Made by a program: the position numbers and the translations under genes. 64,000 bases of DNA from Propionibacteriaceae bacterium. GTDB lineage: Bacteria > Actinomycetota > Actinomycetes > Propionibacteriales > Propionibacteriaceae. Numbering within the stretch: position 1 is the first letter of the stretch; the number at the start of each line of letters is the position of its first letter. Shown piece after piece: positions 54,062 through 63,179 of the stretch. Under the pieces are notes generated by a model, which saw only the letters and a list, made by a program, of their open reading frames with translations, was not told the DNA's origin and ran no database searches. Where the stretch lies: the NCBI GenBank assembly GCA_027492675.1, contig JAPUEI010000042.1, positions 1 through 64,000 of the forward strand, read 5' to 3'.

Positions 54062-54334
54062 ATGATCATCGCTGTCGAGTACGCGTTCGTCGCCGAGGCG
54101 ACTGAGAGGCGTCTGGCCGCGCGGCCCGCCCACCGGGAGTGGCTGACGGCGCTCAAGGCCGACGGCCGACTCGTACAGGGAGGTCCTTTCGCCGACGGCA
54201 CCAGCGCCTTGTTGGTCTTCGACGTCGACGACATGGCCGCCCTCGACGCGCTCCTCGCCGAGGACCCGTACCCGAAGGACGCGTTCGTGGTGGCGTCGAA
54301 GCGCCCCTGGACGACCCTGTTCGCCACGCACTGA
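54062..54334 (+). CDS. YciI family protein
   Basis: A 90-residue protein of the YciI-like (dimeric alpha-beta barrel) family, with the conserved R-P-A-H-R-E-W-L segment (about 21-28) that holds the His/Asp-type active-site pair, and D-G-R-L-V-Q-G-G-P-F at about 34-43. AGGAG lies 8 nt before the ATG. Catalytic role of the family is mostly unassigned. Normally monocistronic; here between a phosphodiesterase and a membrane protein. Confidence 0.82.
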   Translation: MIIAVEYAFVAEATERRLAARPAHREWLTALKADGRLVQGGPFADGTSALLVFDVDDMAALDALLAEDPYPKDAFVVASKRPWTTLFATH

Positions 54335-54347
54335 GCGGTCCGCGAGC

Positions 54348-54788
54348 ATGGTCCTGATCTGGAAGGGCTGGGGAATCCTGGCCCCGGCTGTCGGCGCCGC
54401 CGTGGCGCTCCTGGGTGTCTCGTTCGCGTTCGTCTCGCCTCTCATGCCCGGGATCATCGTGATCCTCGGGGGCGGTGGGCTGTTCCTCCTGGGGTACTGG
54501 CTGAACGTGCTCCGTCCGCCCGCAGAGGTGGGGGCCGCCGTCGCCGCACGACGCGCCTCGCTGCACCGGCTCGTGGATGCAGGCCAGTACGCGATCCCGG
54601 GGGCTCCTCTGCCGCGGACCTTCGACGAGGCGCACGCCATGGCCGAGGCGCAGGTCGGGGCGGAAGCGCCGCTCATCGCCAAGGCGCTCACCAACCGGCA
54701 CACGTTCTTCTGGATCCCGATGCAGTGGTGTGGTCCTCTCGGGTCGGCGGTAGGCGTCGTCTGGCTGGTCCAGGCGCTCATCTCCTGA
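54348..54788 (+). CDS. Small membrane protein, hypothetical
   Basis: A 146-residue protein with two close membrane helices in the N-terminal 55 residues (about 9-30 and 33-53) and a weaker hydrophobic segment at the C-terminus (about 128-145). The middle is a soluble helical region. I do not recognise the family. The ATG follows a purine-rich stretch 14 bp after the YciI stop, so the two may be co-transcribed. Confidence 0.65.
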   Translation: MVLIWKGWGILAPAVGAAVALLGVSFAFVSPLMPGIIVILGGGGLFLLGYWLNVLRPPAEVGAAVAARRASLHRLVDAGQYAIPGAPLPRTFDEAHAMAEAQVGAEAPLIAKALTNRHTFFWIPMQWCGPLGSAVGVVWLVQALIS

Positions 54789-54867
54789 GCCTCCTCGGCC
54801 AGTGAGACGGGAGCCCTGTTCCGGGAGGGACCGATAGCCTTTCGGGACGCCCGAACGAGGAGTTCCG

Positions 54868-56151
54868 ATGACGCAGCCCGAAACGCTGGCGATCCACGCC
54901 GGCCAGACTGTTGACCCCACGACACACGCGTTGGCCGTCCCGATCTATCAGACGGTGGCGTACGGGTTCGACGATGCGGAGCACGCCGCTGATCTGTTCG
55001 CTCTGAAGACGCCCGGCAACATCTACACGCGCCTGATGAACCCCACGACCTCGGTGCTCGAGGAGCGCGTGGCCGCGCTCGAGGGCGGCATCGGGGCCCT
55101 GGCGACGTCGTCCGGAGCGGCCGCCATCACGTACGCCGTGCTCAACCTCGCGCGCGCCGGCGACAACATCGTGTCGGTCTCGACGCTGTACGGCGGCACG
55201 TACGCGCTGTTCGCGAACACGCTTGCTCAGTTCGGCATCGAGGCCCGGTTCGTGAGCCCCGACGACCCGGCGGCGCTGGACGCCGTCGTGGACGAGAACT
55301 CCAAGCTCGTGTTCTGCGAGTCGATCGGCAACCCCGCGCTCAACATCATCGACCTCGACGCCTGGTCGGCCAAGGCACACGAGCTCGGCCTGCCGCTGAT
55401 CGTCGACAACACGGTCGCGACACCGATCCTGTGCCGTCCGTTCGAGCACGGCGCGGACGTCGTCGTGCACTCGACGACCAAGTACATGGGTGGTCACGGC
55501 ACGGCCCTCGGTGGCGTCCTGGTCGACTCCGGAACGTTCGACTGGGCGGCCCACGCCGACCGGTTCCCGGTCATCACCGCGCCGGACCCCGCGTACCACG
55601 GGGTCGTCTGGACCGAGGCGGCCGGCGCGGCGGCGTACATCATCCGTGCCCGCACGGTGCTCCTCCGCAACACGGGCGCCACTCCGGCGCCGATGAACTC
55701 GTTCCTCACCCTGCAGGGCATCGAGACCCTCGCGTTGCGGATGGAGCGGCACTCGACCAACGCGTTGACGATCGCCCAGTGGCTCGAGGCCAACGACGCC
55801 GTGGCGTGGGTCAAGTACCCTGGCCTGGAGTCCAGCCCGGAGAAGGCGATCGGCGACCGCGTGCTCACGGGCAAGGGCTCGTCAGGCCTGGTGTCGTTCG
55901 GCCTCAAGGCCGGCCGGGCGGGCGGCGAGGCCTTCATCGGCGCGCTGGAGCTGTTCAGCCACGTGGCCAACATCGGCGACGTCCGGTCGCTGGCGATCCA
56001 CAACGCGTCGACGACGCACTCGCAGCTCAACGAGGCGGAGCTCGTCGCCGCGGGTGTTCCGGCGGAGATGGTGCGGCTGTCCATCGGCATCGAGCACGTC
56101 GACGACTTGATCGCCGACATCGCGCAGGCACTGGCGAAGGCAGGTGCCTGA
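54868..56151 (+). CDS. metY: O-acetylhomoserine sulfhydrylase
   Basis: A 427-residue PLP enzyme of the Cys/Met-metabolism family that makes homocysteine from O-acetylhomoserine and sulfide. Lys205 in HSTTKYMGGHG binds PLP, and YTRLMNPTTSVLEERVA (about 52-68) and the long C-terminal SHVANIGDVRSLAIHNASTTHSQL block are typical of MetY rather than MetB. GAGGAG precedes the ATG. It is directly followed by metX, which supplies its substrate. No SAM riboswitch was found in the short leader. Confidence 0.95.
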   Translation: MTQPETLAIHAGQTVDPTTHALAVPIYQTVAYGFDDAEHAADLFALKTPGNIYTRLMNPTTSVLEERVAALEGGIGALATSSGAAAITYAVLNLARAGDNIVSVSTLYGGTYALFANTLAQFGIEARFVSPDDPAALDAVVDENSKLVFCESIGNPALNIIDLDAWSAKAHELGLPLIVDNTVATPILCRPFEHGADVVVHSTTKYMGGHGTALGGVLVDSGTFDWAAHADRFPVITAPDPAYHGVVWTEAAGAAAYIIRARTVLLRNTGATPAPMNSFLTLQGIETLALRMERHSTNALTIAQWLEANDAVAWVKYPGLESSPEKAIGDRVLTGKGSSGLVSFGLKAGRAGGEAFIGALELFSHVANIGDVRSLAIHNASTTHSQLNEAELVAAGVPAEMVRLSIGIEHVDDLIADIAQALAKAGA

Positions 56152-56157
56152 AAGCAG

Positions 56158-57294
56158 GTGAACGGCCAGAAAGGTGTCGGGGTCGTCGAGACCCGGACTG
56201 TACGACTGTTCGACGCGGAGTCCCCGCTCCACCTGGTGCGCGGCGGCACGCTGTCGCAGGTGGACGTGGCGTACGAGACGTACGGCACGCTGAGCCCTCA
56301 GGGCGACAACGCGGTCTTCATCTGCCATGCCCTCACCGGCGATGCGCACGTCGCGGGCTACCACGAGGGCGCCAGACGGCCCGGCTGGTGGGACAACATG
56401 ATCGGACCCGGGCGGCCACTCGACACCGACCGGCTGTACGTCATCTGCGCGAACCTGCTCGGAGGCTGTCAGGGCACGACGGGCCCGTCGAGCATCGACC
56501 CCGCGACCGGACATGCGTACGGGCTCGACTTCCCTCTCCTCGACATGGGCGACTTCGTCACCGTGCACAGGGCGCTCTGCCACCACCTCGGCGTCGACAC
56601 GCTGCTGGCCGCGTTCGGTGGGTCGCTGGGTGGCATGCAGGTGCTCGAGTGGGCCCTGACGCACCCCGAGGACATGCGGAACGCCGTCGTCATCGCCGCG
56701 TCGTCGCGCCTGTCGGCGCAGAACATCGCGTTCAACGCCGTGGCCCGCGAGGCGATCACGAGGGACCCGGGGTTCCGGGACGGTCAGTACGAGGCCGCCG
56801 GGACCGTGCCCGATCACGGGCTGTCGATCGCCCGGATGATGGCGCACATCACGTACTTGTCCGAGGAGTCGATGGCCGACAAGTTCGGTCGGATGCCGCA
56901 GGACGCTGAGCTCGCGCCGGGCTTCGGTGCCGACTTCGCCGTGGAGAGCTACCTGCGCCACCAGGGCGAGACCTTCCTGGAGCGGTTCGACGCGTTGAGC
57001 TACCTGTACCTGACCCGGGTCATGGACTACTACGACCCGTTCGAGCGTCCGGGGATCACCGAGGCGGCGGCCGCACAGGGCGTACGGTTCCTGGTCGCGA
57101 GCTTCACCTCCGACTGGCGCTTCTCCTCGACGCACTCGCGCCGCATCGTGCGCCACCTGGAGCAGGCGCGGATCCCGGTCTCCTACCGCGACATCGAGAC
57201 CGCTGGCGGTCACGACTCGTTCCTGCTCGAGATCGAGCCGTACCACGAGACGATCCGGGCCTACATCGACAACGCTCTGGAGGCTCTGCGATGA
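56158..57294 (+). CDS. metX: Homoserine O-acetyltransferase
   Basis: A 378-residue alpha/beta-hydrolase-fold acyltransferase that acetylates L-homoserine from acetyl-CoA. The nucleophile is Ser156 in GGSLGGMQVLEW; Asp in FTSDWRFS and His in GGHDSFL complete the triad. The oxyanion block NLLGGCQGTTGPSS is present. GTG start 6 nt after the metY stop; the end overlaps metW as ATGA. Acetyl rather than succinyl donor is inferred from the family found with metY in Actinobacteria. Confidence 0.95.
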   Translation: MNGQKGVGVVETRTVRLFDAESPLHLVRGGTLSQVDVAYETYGTLSPQGDNAVFICHALTGDAHVAGYHEGARRPGWWDNMIGPGRPLDTDRLYVICANLLGGCQGTTGPSSIDPATGHAYGLDFPLLDMGDFVTVHRALCHHLGVDTLLAAFGGSLGGMQVLEWALTHPEDMRNAVVIAASSRLSAQNIAFNAVAREAITRDPGFRDGQYEAAGTVPDHGLSIARMMAHITYLSEESMADKFGRMPQDAELAPGFGADFAVESYLRHQGETFLERFDALSYLYLTRVMDYYDPFERPGITEAAAAQGVRFLVASFTSDWRFSSTHSRRIVRHLEQARIPVSYRDIETAGGHDSFLLEIEPYHETIRAYIDNALEALR

Positions 57295-57887
57295 CCCTGC
57301 GCAGCGATCTGGCTCTCGTGGCCGACCTCATCGAGCCGAGCTCTCGTGTGCTCGACCTCGGGTGCAGCACCGGGGCTCTCCTGAGCCATCTGGCCGCCAC
57401 CAAGGACTGCGCGGGCACCGGGGTCGAGATCGACGCGGACGCGGTGCTCGCCGCCATCCGCTCGGGCGTGCCGATCATCGAGCTCGACATGGACCACGAG
57501 CTCACGGAGTTCGCCGACGGCTCGTACGACGTGGTCGTGCTCTCGCGCACCCTTCAGACGCTGCACCGGCCGTTCGAGGTGTTGCAGGAGATGATCCGGA
57601 TCGCTCCGCGGATCATCCTGTCGATGCCGAACTTCGGCTATTGGCGCAACCGTTTCCGGCTGCTACGCGGGCGGATGCCGATGAGCAAGGACATCCCGTA
57701 CGACTGGTACGACACCCCGAACCTGCACCATGCGACCCTCGTCGATCTCGAGGACCTGTTCGCCGCCGTCGGTCTCGTCGTGCAGAAGCGGATCCCATTG
57801 ACGGCCGACGGCCGCACGCTGCGACTCCCTGAGGGAACCGCGACGTGGGCCGCCGGATCTGCCGTCTACGTGCTGGGCGCTGTCTGA
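57291..57887 (+). CDS. metW: MetW, methionine biosynthesis methyltransferase-like protein
   Basis: A 198-residue class I methyltransferase-fold protein. The SAM-binding motif is VLDLGCSTGALL (about 19-30), followed by V-E-I-D-A-D and, near residue 63, I-E-L-D-M-D. MetW is found beside metX and is thought to activate or complex with it. Gene order metY-metX-metW is intact, with 4-nt overlap to metX. Confidence 0.93.
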   Translation: MTLRSDLALVADLIEPSSRVLDLGCSTGALLSHLAATKDCAGTGVEIDADAVLAAIRSGVPIIELDMDHELTEFADGSYDVVVLSRTLQTLHRPFEVLQEMIRIAPRIILSMPNFGYWRNRFRLLRGRMPMSKDIPYDWYDTPNLHHATLVDLEDLFAAVGLVVQKRIPLTADGRTLRLPEGTATWAAGSAVYVLGAV

Positions 57888-57888
57888 A

Positions 57889-58809
57889 TCAGAGCAGGCC
57901 CTGCGCCTTGAGCCAGGTCGAGGCGATCTCCGAGGACTTCTTCTGATCATCGACGCTCTGGGCGTTGAGCTTCTGCAGCTCGGATGCGGAGAGCTTCGCG
58001 CTGACCGCGTTGATCGCGGCCTCCGCAGCCGAGTCGACCTTCGAGGAGACCAGCGGCACCAGGTTCTGCGGCAGGATCAGGCTCTTCGGGTCGCTGAGGA
58101 CGACGAGGTTGTTCTTGGCGATCGCCGGGCTGGCCGAGTAGATGTCAGCCAGGACCGCCTGGCCGTCGACGAGCGCCTTGACCGTGAGCGGGCCTCCGCC
58201 GTCCTCGACCGGGATGACGGTGGCGTCGACCCCGTACATGCTCTTCAGACCCATGGGGCCGTACGGACGGGTCGCGAACTCGCTGTTGGCAGCGACCGTG
58301 ATGGCCTTCTGCCCGTTGAGCTTCGTGAGGTCCGCAAGCGAGGACAGCCCGTACTGGTCGGCGAGCGCCTTGGTCGTGGTGTACGTGTCCTGGTCGCTCG
58401 CCTGCGCCGGCGTCAGCACACGGAGACCCGAGGGGAGCGCGCTAGTGAGAGCCGTCTGTACGGAGGCGGAGTCGGTGACCTTCGCGGCCTTGTTGAAGTA
58501 CTGCAGCAGGTTGCCGTTGTACTCGGGGAAGACGTCGATCTTGCCGGAGGTGATCTCCGGCAGGTACACCTCGCGCTGGCCGATCTGGTACTGGCGGGTG
58601 ACCTTCCGGCCAGCCTTCTCGAGGACCTGCGCGTACAGCTCGGCGACGATCTCGTTGGAGTAGTACTGCTGGGAGCCGACCACCAGCGGGGCACCCGCGG
58701 ATGCCGACGCGGCCGAGGTGCTGGGCGTGCTCAGGGGGTTGCTCGTCGAGCACGCGGCCAGAGCGCTGACTCCGGCGATGGCGAACAGGCTGCGGCGGGT
58801 GAGAGTCAT
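57889..58809 (-). CDS. Osmoprotectant (glycine betaine/choline) binding lipoprotein, orphan
   Basis: A 306-residue solute-binding lipoprotein of the OsmX/ProX (QAT) class with lipobox LAAC near residue 20. The segments SQQYYSNEIVAELYAQVLEKAG, KIDVFPEYNGNLLQYF and ILPQNLVPLV are typical. The ATG at 58809 follows AGAGG. No permease or ATPase genes are adjacent: metW is convergent at the end and the exonuclease gene lies upstream on the same strand 79 bp away. It must serve a transporter encoded elsewhere or be a remnant of one. Confidence 0.9.
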   Translation of the reverse strand: MTLTRRSLFAIAGVSALAACSTSNPLSTPSTSAASASAGAPLVVGSQQYYSNEIVAELYAQVLEKAGRKVTRQYQIGQREVYLPEITSGKIDVFPEYNGNLLQYFNKAAKVTDSASVQTALTSALPSGLRVLTPAQASDQDTYTTTKALADQYGLSSLADLTKLNGQKAITVAANSEFATRPYGPMGLKSMYGVDATVIPVEDGGGPLTVKALVDGQAVLADIYSASPAIAKNNLVVLSDPKSLILPQNLVPLVSSKVDSAAEAAINAVSAKLSASELQKLNAQSVDDQKKSSEIASTWLKAQGLL

Positions 58810-58888
58810 GGACAGGCCTCTTTCGGTACAGACGTGCGATACGGGTCCGTGCATGCGCGCCAACCATCGTCATCGTGCCTGTATTCCC

Positions 58889-59839
58889 TCAGCGGGTGCG
58901 CATCGCCTCCGCGAGACGCGTCGCGGCGGACCCCAGCTGCAGGTCGTGGGCGAGCGTCTCGTACGCCACCGGGTCGGCCACCTCGCGGGGAAGGGTCAGA
59001 TCACCGGTGAGCCGAAGGTCCGTCCGTACGGCCACCACCTGTCGTGCGCGGCCGATGTAGTCGACCGCGGCGGCGATCTTGGCGGCGACACTGGCCGACA
59101 GGTCCGGGGCGGCGACGATCCCCTCGAGGTCCCCATGGACCGCGAGCAGCCGCGCGGCCGTGGTCTCGCCGATCCCGGAGACCCCTGGGAGACCGTCGGA
59201 GGCGTCGCCGCGCATCACGCTGAAGTCGACGTACTGGGCTCCGGTGACGCCGTACTTCGTGGCGAGCCAGCCGTCGTCGACCCGCTCGTACTTCGAGATG
59301 CCGCGCGCCACGTACAGCACGGTCACGTCGTCGGTGACCAGCTGGAACAGGTCCCGGTCGCCGGTGACGATCTCGACGGGCCCGGGCGCTCCGGTGGCCA
59401 GCGTGCCGATCACGTCGTCGGCCTCGTAGCCGTCCGCACCGACCATGGGCACCCCAGCGGCCCGCAGGACCTCCGCGATGAGCGGCACCTGCACGCTGAG
59501 CGCTTCGTCGGCGATCTCGGCGACCCCCGACTCGGCGCCACGGCCACCGGCGCCGATCGGCAGCCGGGGATCGGCCCGATGCGCCGAGGGGCCGCCGGCG
59601 ACGCGATGGGCCTTGTACGAGTCGATGAGCGCCACCCGCCAGCTCGGCCTCCAGTCGTTGTCCCAACAGGCGGCGACTTCGTCCGGATGGGTCTCGCGGA
59701 CGAACTTGGCGATCATGTCCAGCAGCCCGCGGACCGCATTCACCGGGGTGGTGCCGTCGAGGGCGTACCTCGTCGGCACCCCGTAGTACGCGCGGAAGTA
59801 CAGCGAGGCCGTGTCCAGCAGCAGGCGGCGTGTCGGCAT
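58889..59839 (-). CDS. 5'-3' exonuclease (PolI N-terminal/FEN-like)
   Basis: A 316-residue stand-alone 5'-3' exonuclease. RLLLDTASLYFRAYYG and D-N-D-W-R-P-S-W-R at the N-terminus, ADGYEADDVIGTLA and VTGDRDLFQLV in the middle, and the helix-3-turn-helix GLPGVSGIGETTAARLL hold the conserved metal-binding aspartates. It lacks the polymerase part of DNA polymerase I and resembles the ExoIX/XPG-like nucleases common in Actinobacteria. Divergent from lnt with 39 bp between. Confidence 0.92.
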   Translation of the reverse strand: MPTRRLLLDTASLYFRAYYGVPTRYALDGTTPVNAVRGLLDMIAKFVRETHPDEVAACWDNDWRPSWRVALIDSYKAHRVAGGPSAHRADPRLPIGAGGRGAESGVAEIADEALSVQVPLIAEVLRAAGVPMVGADGYEADDVIGTLATGAPGPVEIVTGDRDLFQLVTDDVTVLYVARGISKYERVDDGWLATKYGVTGAQYVDFSVMRGDASDGLPGVSGIGETTAARLLAVHGDLEGIVAAPDLSASVAAKIAAAVDYIGRARQVVAVRTDLRLTGDLTLPREVADPVAYETLAHDLQLGSAATRLAEAMRTR

Positions 59840-59864
59840 GGGCAGAGGCTACCGGGCGCCCGCG

Positions 59865-59870
59865 TATGCT
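59865..59870 (+). promoter_or_regulatory. -10 box before the lnt start
   Basis: TATGCT is followed after 8 nt by the GTG start of lnt; no Shine-Dalgarno site is present. Third such arrangement in the window, consistent with leaderless translation. Confidence 0.5.
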
Positions 59871-59878
59871 CAGCCCCC

Positions 59879-61504
59879 GTGACGACATCCACGGCTGCAC
59901 GGACGGCGGCCGCTGAGCCAGCGAAGGGGAACCTGACGCGGGGTGCCCGGCGTGGCCTGGCGCTCGGTGGGGGCATCCTGGCGGCGCTCGCCTTCCAGCC
60001 GTACAACATCTGGCCGTTGGTGGTGCTGGGCGTGATGGCGCTCACGCTGCTGGTCCGTGGCGTCACCTGGCGACGCGCGTTCGGCGCCGGGTACCTGTTC
60101 GGCGTGGCCTTTCTCGCGCTGACGGTGGGCTGGACGTACGTCATCGCCGTGCCGGTCGCTCTCGTACTGATCGTGGCCTGGGCTCTGTGGTTCGCCGGGC
60201 TTGGCGCCTTGTCGGGGCTGGTGTCCCGGCTGCCCGCGTGGCCGCTGTGGACCGCCGCCCTGTGGGTGCTGGCGGAATACCTCTACTCGCGCGTTCCCTG
60301 GGGCGGCTTCGGCTGGACTCGGCTCGCGTTCACCCAGGCCGACTCGCCGCTGGCCGGGCTGTTCCCGTACGTGGCCACCACGGGCGTCTCCTTCGTCGTG
60401 GCGCTGCTCGGCACCGGACTCGCCTGGGCGGTGGTCGTGGCCCGCACCGAAGCGGGGCGGCGTCGGTTCCTCGCCATGGGAACCGTGGCGCTGGCCTATG
60501 CGCTCGCGGTCGGCGGCGGCGTCGTGCTCCGCGGGCAGACCCATGTCTCCGCCACCACGGACACGATCACCGTGGGCATGGTGCAGGGCAACGTCGACGG
60601 CGTGGGCCTCGAGGCCTTCGGGCGCGCCCGCACCGTCACGAACAACCATCTCTCCCAGACGGTCACCCTCATGGCGCAAGCCAGAGCCGGACTCGTACCC
60701 ATCCCGGACTTCATCCTGTGGCCGGAGAACTCCACCGACATCGACCCCGTGCTCGACACGGAGACCAACGCGGTCGTCCAGACGTCAGCCAAGGTCGCCG
60801 GCGTACCGATTCTCGTCGGCGCCGTCACCCAGGGGCCCGGGGACTACGAGCGGCAGACCACCGCCATGTGGTGGGACCCGGTCACCGGGCCGGGCGCGAT
60901 CTACCACAAGCGCAACCTCGTGCCCTTCGGCGAGTGGATCCCGTTCCGCGCGCAGCTCCTCCCGCTGATCCCGATGCTGAAGCTCGTGGGTGCGCAGGGC
61001 GTACCGGGCACGGGGCCGGGGGTCCTCACCGTCGACGTCCCCCAGCACGGCTCGACCCGCGTCGGGGTGCTCATCTGCTTCGAGCTCGCGTACGACCAGA
61101 CCGTGCGCGAGATGATCGGCGGGGGAGCGCAGATCGTCACCGTGCAGAGCAACAACGCCACGTACGCCGGAACCGGCCAGATCAGCCAGCAATGGGCCAT
61201 CACGCGGATCCGTGCGATGGAGACCCAGCGGGAGATCCTCGTGGCCACGACCAACGCGCTCAGCGGCTACATCGAGGCTGACGGCACGGTGGTGTACGAG
61301 ACGAGGCAGCGTACGCCGGCGTCGACGAGTGTCCGCATGCCTGTACGTGAGGGGCTCACGCCCGCGATGTCGTACGGAGCCGGCATCGAGCTGGCTCTGG
61401 TCGTGGTCGCCGTCGTCGGGATCATCCTGGCGGCGTGGCGGAACCGGCCCCGGCGGGTCCGTGCTTCGGCCGTACGACAGAATGGAGCGAAGGCTTCAAG
61501 CTGA
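59879..61504 (+). CDS. lnt: Apolipoprotein N-acyltransferase
   Basis: A 541-residue membrane enzyme that adds the third acyl chain to lipoproteins. Six to eight hydrophobic segments (about 25-210) precede an extracytoplasmic nitrilase-like domain. The catalytic triad is Glu283 in WPENST, Lys344 in YHKRNLVPFGEW and Cys400 in ICFELAYD, matching the E. coli order. The GTG at 59879 is chosen because the membrane region starts soon after; the long frame upstream is antisense to the exonuclease. Followed after 10 nt by the polyprenol-phosphomannose synthase, the two being fused in some mycobacteria. Confidence 0.94.
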   Translation: MTTSTAARTAAAEPAKGNLTRGARRGLALGGGILAALAFQPYNIWPLVVLGVMALTLLVRGVTWRRAFGAGYLFGVAFLALTVGWTYVIAVPVALVLIVAWALWFAGLGALSGLVSRLPAWPLWTAALWVLAEYLYSRVPWGGFGWTRLAFTQADSPLAGLFPYVATTGVSFVVALLGTGLAWAVVVARTEAGRRRFLAMGTVALAYALAVGGGVVLRGQTHVSATTDTITVGMVQGNVDGVGLEAFGRARTVTNNHLSQTVTLMAQARAGLVPIPDFILWPENSTDIDPVLDTETNAVVQTSAKVAGVPILVGAVTQGPGDYERQTTAMWWDPVTGPGAIYHKRNLVPFGEWIPFRAQLLPLIPMLKLVGAQGVPGTGPGVLTVDVPQHGSTRVGVLICFELAYDQTVREMIGGGAQIVTVQSNNATYAGTGQISQQWAITRIRAMETQREILVATTNALSGYIEADGTVVYETRQRTPASTSVRMPVREGLTPAMSYGAGIELALVVVAVVGIILAAWRNRPRRVRASAVRQNGAKASS

Positions 61505-61514
61505 AAGGTCACCC

Positions 61515-62285
61515 GTGGTCGACACTGCGCCTCTGGACAAAGTCCTGGTCATCATCCCCACCTACAACGAGGCAGAGAACATCGAGCCCATCGTCGCGCG
61601 CCTGCGGCGTTCGGTTCCGACCGCGCACGTGCTGGTCGCTGACGACAACTCGCCGGACGGCACCGGGGAGATCGCCGACCGCCTCGCCGCGGCTGACGAT
61701 CAGGTGCACGTGATGCATCGCAAGGGCAAGGAGGGCCTGGGCGCCGCCTACCTCGCGGGCTTCACCTGGGGCCTCGACCAGGGGTACGACGTGCTCGTGG
61801 AGCACGACGCGGACGGTTCCCACCAGCCCGAGCAGCTGCCCGCGGTGCTCGACGCGCTGAAGACGGCCGACATGGTCAAGGGGTCGAGGTACGTCAAGGG
61901 CGGCAGCGTCGTCAACTGGCCGAAGTCCCGCGAGCTGCTGTCGCGCGGCGGCAGCATCTGGACCCGGCTCATGCTCGGCATCCCGGTCAAGGACATCACC
62001 GGCGGCCTGAACGCGTTCCGTGCGGCCACGTTGCGCAAGATCATGCCGAAGATCTCCAGCGTCGGCTACAACTTCCAGGTCGACCTCACCTGGCAGACGC
62101 TGCAACAGGGCATGGTCGTCAAAGAGGTGCCGATCGAGTTCGTGGAGCGCGAGCGGGGCCAGTCCAAGATGAGCTCGAAGATCGTGGTGGAGGCCCTCGC
62201 CCGCACGACGGCGTGGGGGATCAAGCACCGCGCAGGTCAGGTGGGCAACGCGCTCCGCCGCCTCGCCGGCAAGGCGAAGGTCTGA
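61515..62285 (+). CDS. Polyprenol monophosphomannose synthase
   Basis: A 256-residue GT2 glycosyltransferase that moves mannose from GDP-mannose to polyprenyl phosphate for lipoglycans and protein mannosylation. VLVIIPTYNEAENIEPIV (about 13-30), the D-D-N-S-P-D-G-T-G metal region and EHDADGSHQPEQLP are the family motifs. The GTG start has AAAGG upstream. It lies behind lnt as in Mycobacterium Ppm1, where the two domains form one polypeptide in M. tuberculosis. No membrane helix: it acts at the cytoplasmic membrane face. Confidence 0.93.
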   Translation: MVDTAPLDKVLVIIPTYNEAENIEPIVARLRRSVPTAHVLVADDNSPDGTGEIADRLAAADDQVHVMHRKGKEGLGAAYLAGFTWGLDQGYDVLVEHDADGSHQPEQLPAVLDALKTADMVKGSRYVKGGSVVNWPKSRELLSRGGSIWTRLMLGIPVKDITGGLNAFRAATLRKIMPKISSVGYNFQVDLTWQTLQQGMVVKEVPIEFVERERGQSKMSSKIVVEALARTTAWGIKHRAGQVGNALRRLAGKAKV

Positions 62286-62293
62286 GGGCGGGC

Positions 62294-62824
62294 ATGGCGA
62301 AGCGTCGCGGCTGGATCGGATGGGTGGTGATCGGCGCGATCATCGCGCTCCCCATCGCCGAGGTGGCGGTGCTTGTCGCGACCGGTCGATGGATCGGCGC
62401 GTTGCCGACCATCGGCCTCATGCTGGTCACCTCGCTGCTGGGCGCCTGGCTCAGTCAGCATGAAGGGCGACGCGCCTGGAAGGCGCTACGCGAGGCGTTC
62501 GACAGCGGACGGCTGCCGACCGGCGAGCTGGCGGACGCGGTGATCATCCTCGTCGGCGGATTGTTCCTCATGCTGCCGGGCTTCGTCTCCGACATCATCG
62601 GCCTGTTCTGCCTGCTGCCCTTCACCCGGCCGCTCGGTCGGCGTTTCCTCACCTGGCTGGTCTCGAAGACCGCTGCTGGGCGTGGCGTCGACCTGGGCCT
62701 GCTGCGTACTCAGGCGACCATGGTGACCGATCCGTCGTCGGTCATCCGCGGAGAGACGGTTCCCGATGCAGGCGCACCTACACCCGCGGAGGACATCGTC
62801 ATCCGCGGGGAGGTGGAGCGCTGA
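62294..62824 (+). CDS. fxsA: FxsA family membrane protein
   Basis: A 176-residue small membrane protein of the FxsA family, with hydrophobic segments at about 9-28, 33-50 and 78-112 and the conserved I-A-E-V-A-V-L-V and L-M-L-P-G-F-V-S-D-I-I-G blocks. FxsA of E. coli reduces exclusion of phage T7 by F plasmids; the bacterial role is otherwise unclear. The ATG at 62294 is preceded by GAGGGCGGG. Convergent with rbpA, whose stop follows immediately. Confidence 0.88.
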   Translation: MAKRRGWIGWVVIGAIIALPIAEVAVLVATGRWIGALPTIGLMLVTSLLGAWLSQHEGRRAWKALREAFDSGRLPTGELADAVIILVGGLFLMLPGFVSDIIGLFCLLPFTRPLGRRFLTWLVSKTAAGRGVDLGLLRTQATMVTDPSSVIRGETVPDAGAPTPAEDIVIRGEVER

Positions 62825-63157
62825 TCAGTCCTGCTTGCGGAGCAACTCCAGACGCTCGGCCATGAGCTCCTCGAGCTCGGGGATCGTGCGGCGTTCCCGC
62901 AGCATGTCGTAGTGGGTGCGGACCGGCTTCACGTCCTTACCCTCGGCGCGCGTCCCGTCGGATCGCAGGGCGATCTTGCCGCACTTCTGGCACTCCCACT
63001 CGACCGGTAGGTCAGCCTCCTCGGAGAACATCACCGTGAAGTGGTGGCCCATGGGGCAGTCGAACGCGACCTCGAGGCGCGGAGCGAACTCCACGCCCGT
63101 TTCGTCCTCGAAGCTCCTCGAACCCAGGCCACTGCCACGCAGCGCTCTGTCAGCCAT
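62825..63157 (-). CDS. rbpA: RNA polymerase-binding protein RbpA
   Basis: A 110-residue RbpA, an actinobacterial protein that binds sigma factors of group 1/2 and RNA polymerase and helps open promoter DNA. The N-terminal tail, the zinc-ribbon-like core with C-P-M-G-H-H and C-Q-K-C-G-K, the basic linker and the C-terminal sigma-interacting helix THYDMLRERRTIPELEELM are all present. The ATG follows AGGAGGT. Stop shared closely with fxsA (convergent). Strong lineage marker. Confidence 0.96.
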   Translation of the reverse strand: MADRALRGSGLGSRSFEDETGVEFAPRLEVAFDCPMGHHFTVMFSEEADLPVEWECQKCGKIALRSDGTRAEGKDVKPVRTHYDMLRERRTIPELEELMAERLELLRKQD

Positions 63158-63179
63158 GTCGGACCTCCTTCTGGTTACC

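Noticed and set aside
54789-54867. SAM riboswitch before metY
   Set aside because: The leader is only 79 bp and shows no recognisable SAM-I/SAM-IV core or terminator/anti-terminator pair.
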